64,000 bases of DNA, from NCBI GenBank assembly GCA_023525715.1, contig CM042016.1:82852882-82916881 (forward strand), in the 5' to 3' direction. The translations under genes were made by a program, and so were the position numbers. Source of the stretch: Cichorium intybus. Its lineage: Eukaryota; Streptophyta; Magnoliopsida; Asterales; Asteraceae. This document shows positions 61,434-64,000 of this stretch, one piece after another. Position 1 is the stretch's first letter. Each line of letters starts with the position of its first letter. The notes beneath the pieces were generated by a model, which saw only the letters and a program-made list of their open reading frames with translations, made no database searches and was not told where the DNA came from.

Positions 61434-64000
61434 AAGAGTGGACTTTTGAAGGCAAATGAGAATGACTCATTTGATATATGTGAATCTTGTTTACATGGCA
61501 AGATGACTAAAGCTCCTTTCTCCGGAACCAATGAGAGAGCAAAGGACTTGTTAGGAATCATACATACGGATGTATGTGGTCCTTTCAAGCCAATGACTAG
61601 ATATGGTGAAAGATATTTCATCACCTTTACTGACGACTTTAGTCGTTTTGGATATGTTTATTTGATTAAACATAAACATGAGGCGTTTGAAATGTTCAAA
61701 ACGTTTCAAAGTGAAGTGGAAAATCAACTCAACAAAACAATTAAAGTTCTTCGTTCTGATAGAGGAGGTGAGTACTTAAGTACAAACTTTATGGATCATT
61801 GTAAGACTTGTGGAATTGTTTCACAACTTACTCCACCTGGAACACCACAACATAATGGTGTGTCTGAGAGGCGGAACCGAACACTATTGGATATGGTTCG
61901 ATCCATGATGAGTAGAAGTACTCTACCTTTATCTTTTTGGGGTTATGCTTTACAAACAGCTGCTCGTCTCCTAAACATGGCACCTACTAAGAAGGTAGAT
62001 AAAACGCCTTATGAGATATGGCATAGAAGGGTTCCATCTTTATCCTATCTCAAGGTATGGGGTTGTGAAGCTTATGTTAGACAAGAAGCTTCAAAAAAAT
62101 TAGAACCCCGTTCAACTAAATGTATCTTTGTAGGGTATCCGAAAGATTGTCTTGGATACTATTTCTACAATCCCATCGAGAATAAGATATTTATTTCTCG
62201 AAAAGCTGAATTCCTAGAAAACAAGTTTCTGACGGAAGAGGCTAGTGGGAGGTTTGTGGAACTTGAGGAACTTCAGGAACCACAACCTGATACACAAGAA
62301 GTTGAATCTAGCATTCAACAAGAAATTGTTGAACCTGAACAAACGGTTGATCAGGAACAAATTGTAACACAAGGTGTTCGCAAATCTGGTAGGGTTCGAA
62401 TTGAACCAGAAAGGTATGGTTACCTTTTGATGGAAGAGGAATGTTATACGATAGATTCTTATGAACCCGTCAACTATCAGAGTGCAATATCAGATCCTGA
62501 ATCTGATAAATGGCTTGAGGCCATGAACACTGAGATGCAATCCATGCACGATAATCAAGTTTGGAACTTGGTTAATCTTCCCACCAATTGTAAGACTGTT
62601 GGGAACAAATGGGTTTTCAAGAAGAAAATCGACGTGGATGGAAATGTTCACACTTTTAAGGCTAGACTTGTCGCTAAAGGATACTCACAGACTCATGGTA
62701 TTGACTATGATGAGACCTTTTCTCCAGTGGCAATGATCAAGTCGATTTGGATACTTTTTGCCATAGCCGCGTACTATGATTATGAGATATGGCAAATGGA
62801 TGTCAAGACCGCTTTCCTTAATGGATACTTATTGGAAGATGTCTATATGGATCAACCTGAAGGTTTTGTCGATCCCAAGCATCCAAACAAAGTGTGCAAG
62901 CTTAAAAGATCTATCTATGGATTAAAGCAAGCGTCTCGAACATGGAACATCCGTTTTGATGAAAAGATTACGAGTTTTGGATTCATAAAAAATGAGGATG
63001 ACTCCTGTGTTTACAAGAAAGCTAGTGGGAGCATTGTCATAATCCTAGTATTGTATGTAGATGACATACTTTTATTTGGAAATGACATCCCAACCTTAAA
63101 AGGTGTCAAAGCGTTCCTTGAGAGTTGTTTCTCAATGAAGGATCTAGGGGAAGCTGCTTATGTATTAGGCATAAAGATCTATAGAGATAGATCTAAGAGA
63201 CTTATTGGTCTTAGCCAAAGTGTATATATTGATAAAATCTTGAAAAGGTTCAAGATGCAAGACTCCAAAAGCGGATTCTTGCCAATGCCTCATGGCACCA
63301 TCCTAAGCAAGTCTCAGTGCCCAATCTCTAGGACTGAACTTGAAAGGATGAAACATGTCCCATATGCTTCGGCAATTGGGTCCATCATGTATGCCATGTT
63401 ATGCACTAGGCCCGACGTCTCATGTGCCTTAAGTATGACTAGTAGGTATCAACAGAACCCAGGTGAAGCCCACTGGACTGCTGTAAAGAACATTCTTAAG
63501 TACTTGAGAAGAACTAAAGATATGTTCTTAGTTTACGGCGGTTTGGAAGAAAGCTTAAAGGTAAAGAGTTACACTGACGCAAGCTTCCAAACAGATAGGG
63601 ATGATTCGAAATCTCAATCTGGGTATGTCTTTATTTTAAATGGAGGAGCCGTGTCTTGGAAGAGTTCCAAACAAGAAGTGATTGCACAATCCACTACAGA
63701 ATCAGAGTATGTTGCTGCTTCGGAAGCTGCTCTAGAAGCTGTATGGATGAGAAAGTTCATAGAAGATCTAGGGGTTGTTCCTTCCATTCGGGACCCTATA
63801 GAAATCTTCTGTGACAATCTAGGTGCTATAGCTCAAGCAAAGGAACCTAGATTGCATCAAAAGACCAAACACATTCACCGAAGGTATAACTACATTAGAC
63901 ATGAAGTTAAGAATGGTGAAATAAGTATTCACAAGGTTCATACAGATCAAAATTTGGCAGACCCATTCACGAAACCTTTACCCCAAACTAAGCATGAAAG
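61434..64000 (+). pseudogene. integrase, RT and RNase H part of H gag-pol (open to window end)
   Basis: The same frame continues without a stop for 855 codons to the window edge. Integrase: zinc-site half ICESCLHGK, catalytic Asp in IIHTDVCGPF, Asp in LRSDRGGEYL, Glu in NGVSERRNRTL, then SFWGYALQTA and KCIFVGYP. RT: NKWVFKKK, FKARLVAKGYSQ, MDVKTAFLNGYL, LYVDDILLFGND. RNase H: SYTDASFQTDRDDSKSQSGY, TTESEYVAASEA, IFCDNLGAIA, KTKHIHRRY, NLADPFTKPL. All catalytic residues are in place. It is unreachable by translation from the gag ATG because of the TAA at 61431-61433. Confidence 0.9.

Overview
This is a stretch of nuclear DNA from a flowering plant, most likely a eudicot. The DNA is AT-rich. It holds one intact single-exon plant gene (a CYP94-type cytochrome P450), a decayed mitochondrial nad4 insert, a fragment of a plant BPM/MATH gene, and nested LTR retrotransposons with tRNA-iMet primer sites. 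An Asteraceae source is a weak guess from the look of the repeats. No rRNA, tRNA or CRISPR was seen.

Layout. 1-12606: three minus-strand Copia elements nested in one another: A (1-4432) in C (4433-10339) in B (10340-12606). 12607-20868: the only gene-bearing island. It has a MATH/BPM gene fragment (14383-14528), a long hairpin and tandem repeats (17376-17602), the CYP94 gene (17791-19359) and a nad4 NUMT (20190-20517). 20869-28499: complete Copia element E1 with both LTRs and TSD tatac. 29471-53921: minus-strand Copia K, carrying an Athila-like gypsy element G1 (32517-39865, TSD acctc), which itself carries a solo gypsy LTR S1 (34406-36194, TSD gatac). K also carries plus-strand Copia D (through 53455), which hosts a gypsy deletion derivative G2 (45691-49883) and a solo LTR S2 (51307-52280). 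53922-56911: minus-strand Copia F. 56912-64000: plus-strand Copia H, inserted in the reverse transcriptase of F and running off the window with a nearly intact gag-pol.

How the pieces relate. A, E1 and F share one LTR family, and B and D share another. F keeps a readable RT/RNase H and H keeps almost everything. A, E1 and D are coding-dead, although the LTRs of E1 differ little. This fits families mobilised in trans. What these dead elements keep is structured RNA: covarying stem-loops between the primer site and gag, and a second stem-loop about 500 bp before the 3' LTR. The best rearrangement evidence is a 2.2-kb inversion (39947-42180). Reversing it on paper restores three things at once: the D 5' LTR, its TSD taata, and the K reverse transcriptase reading.
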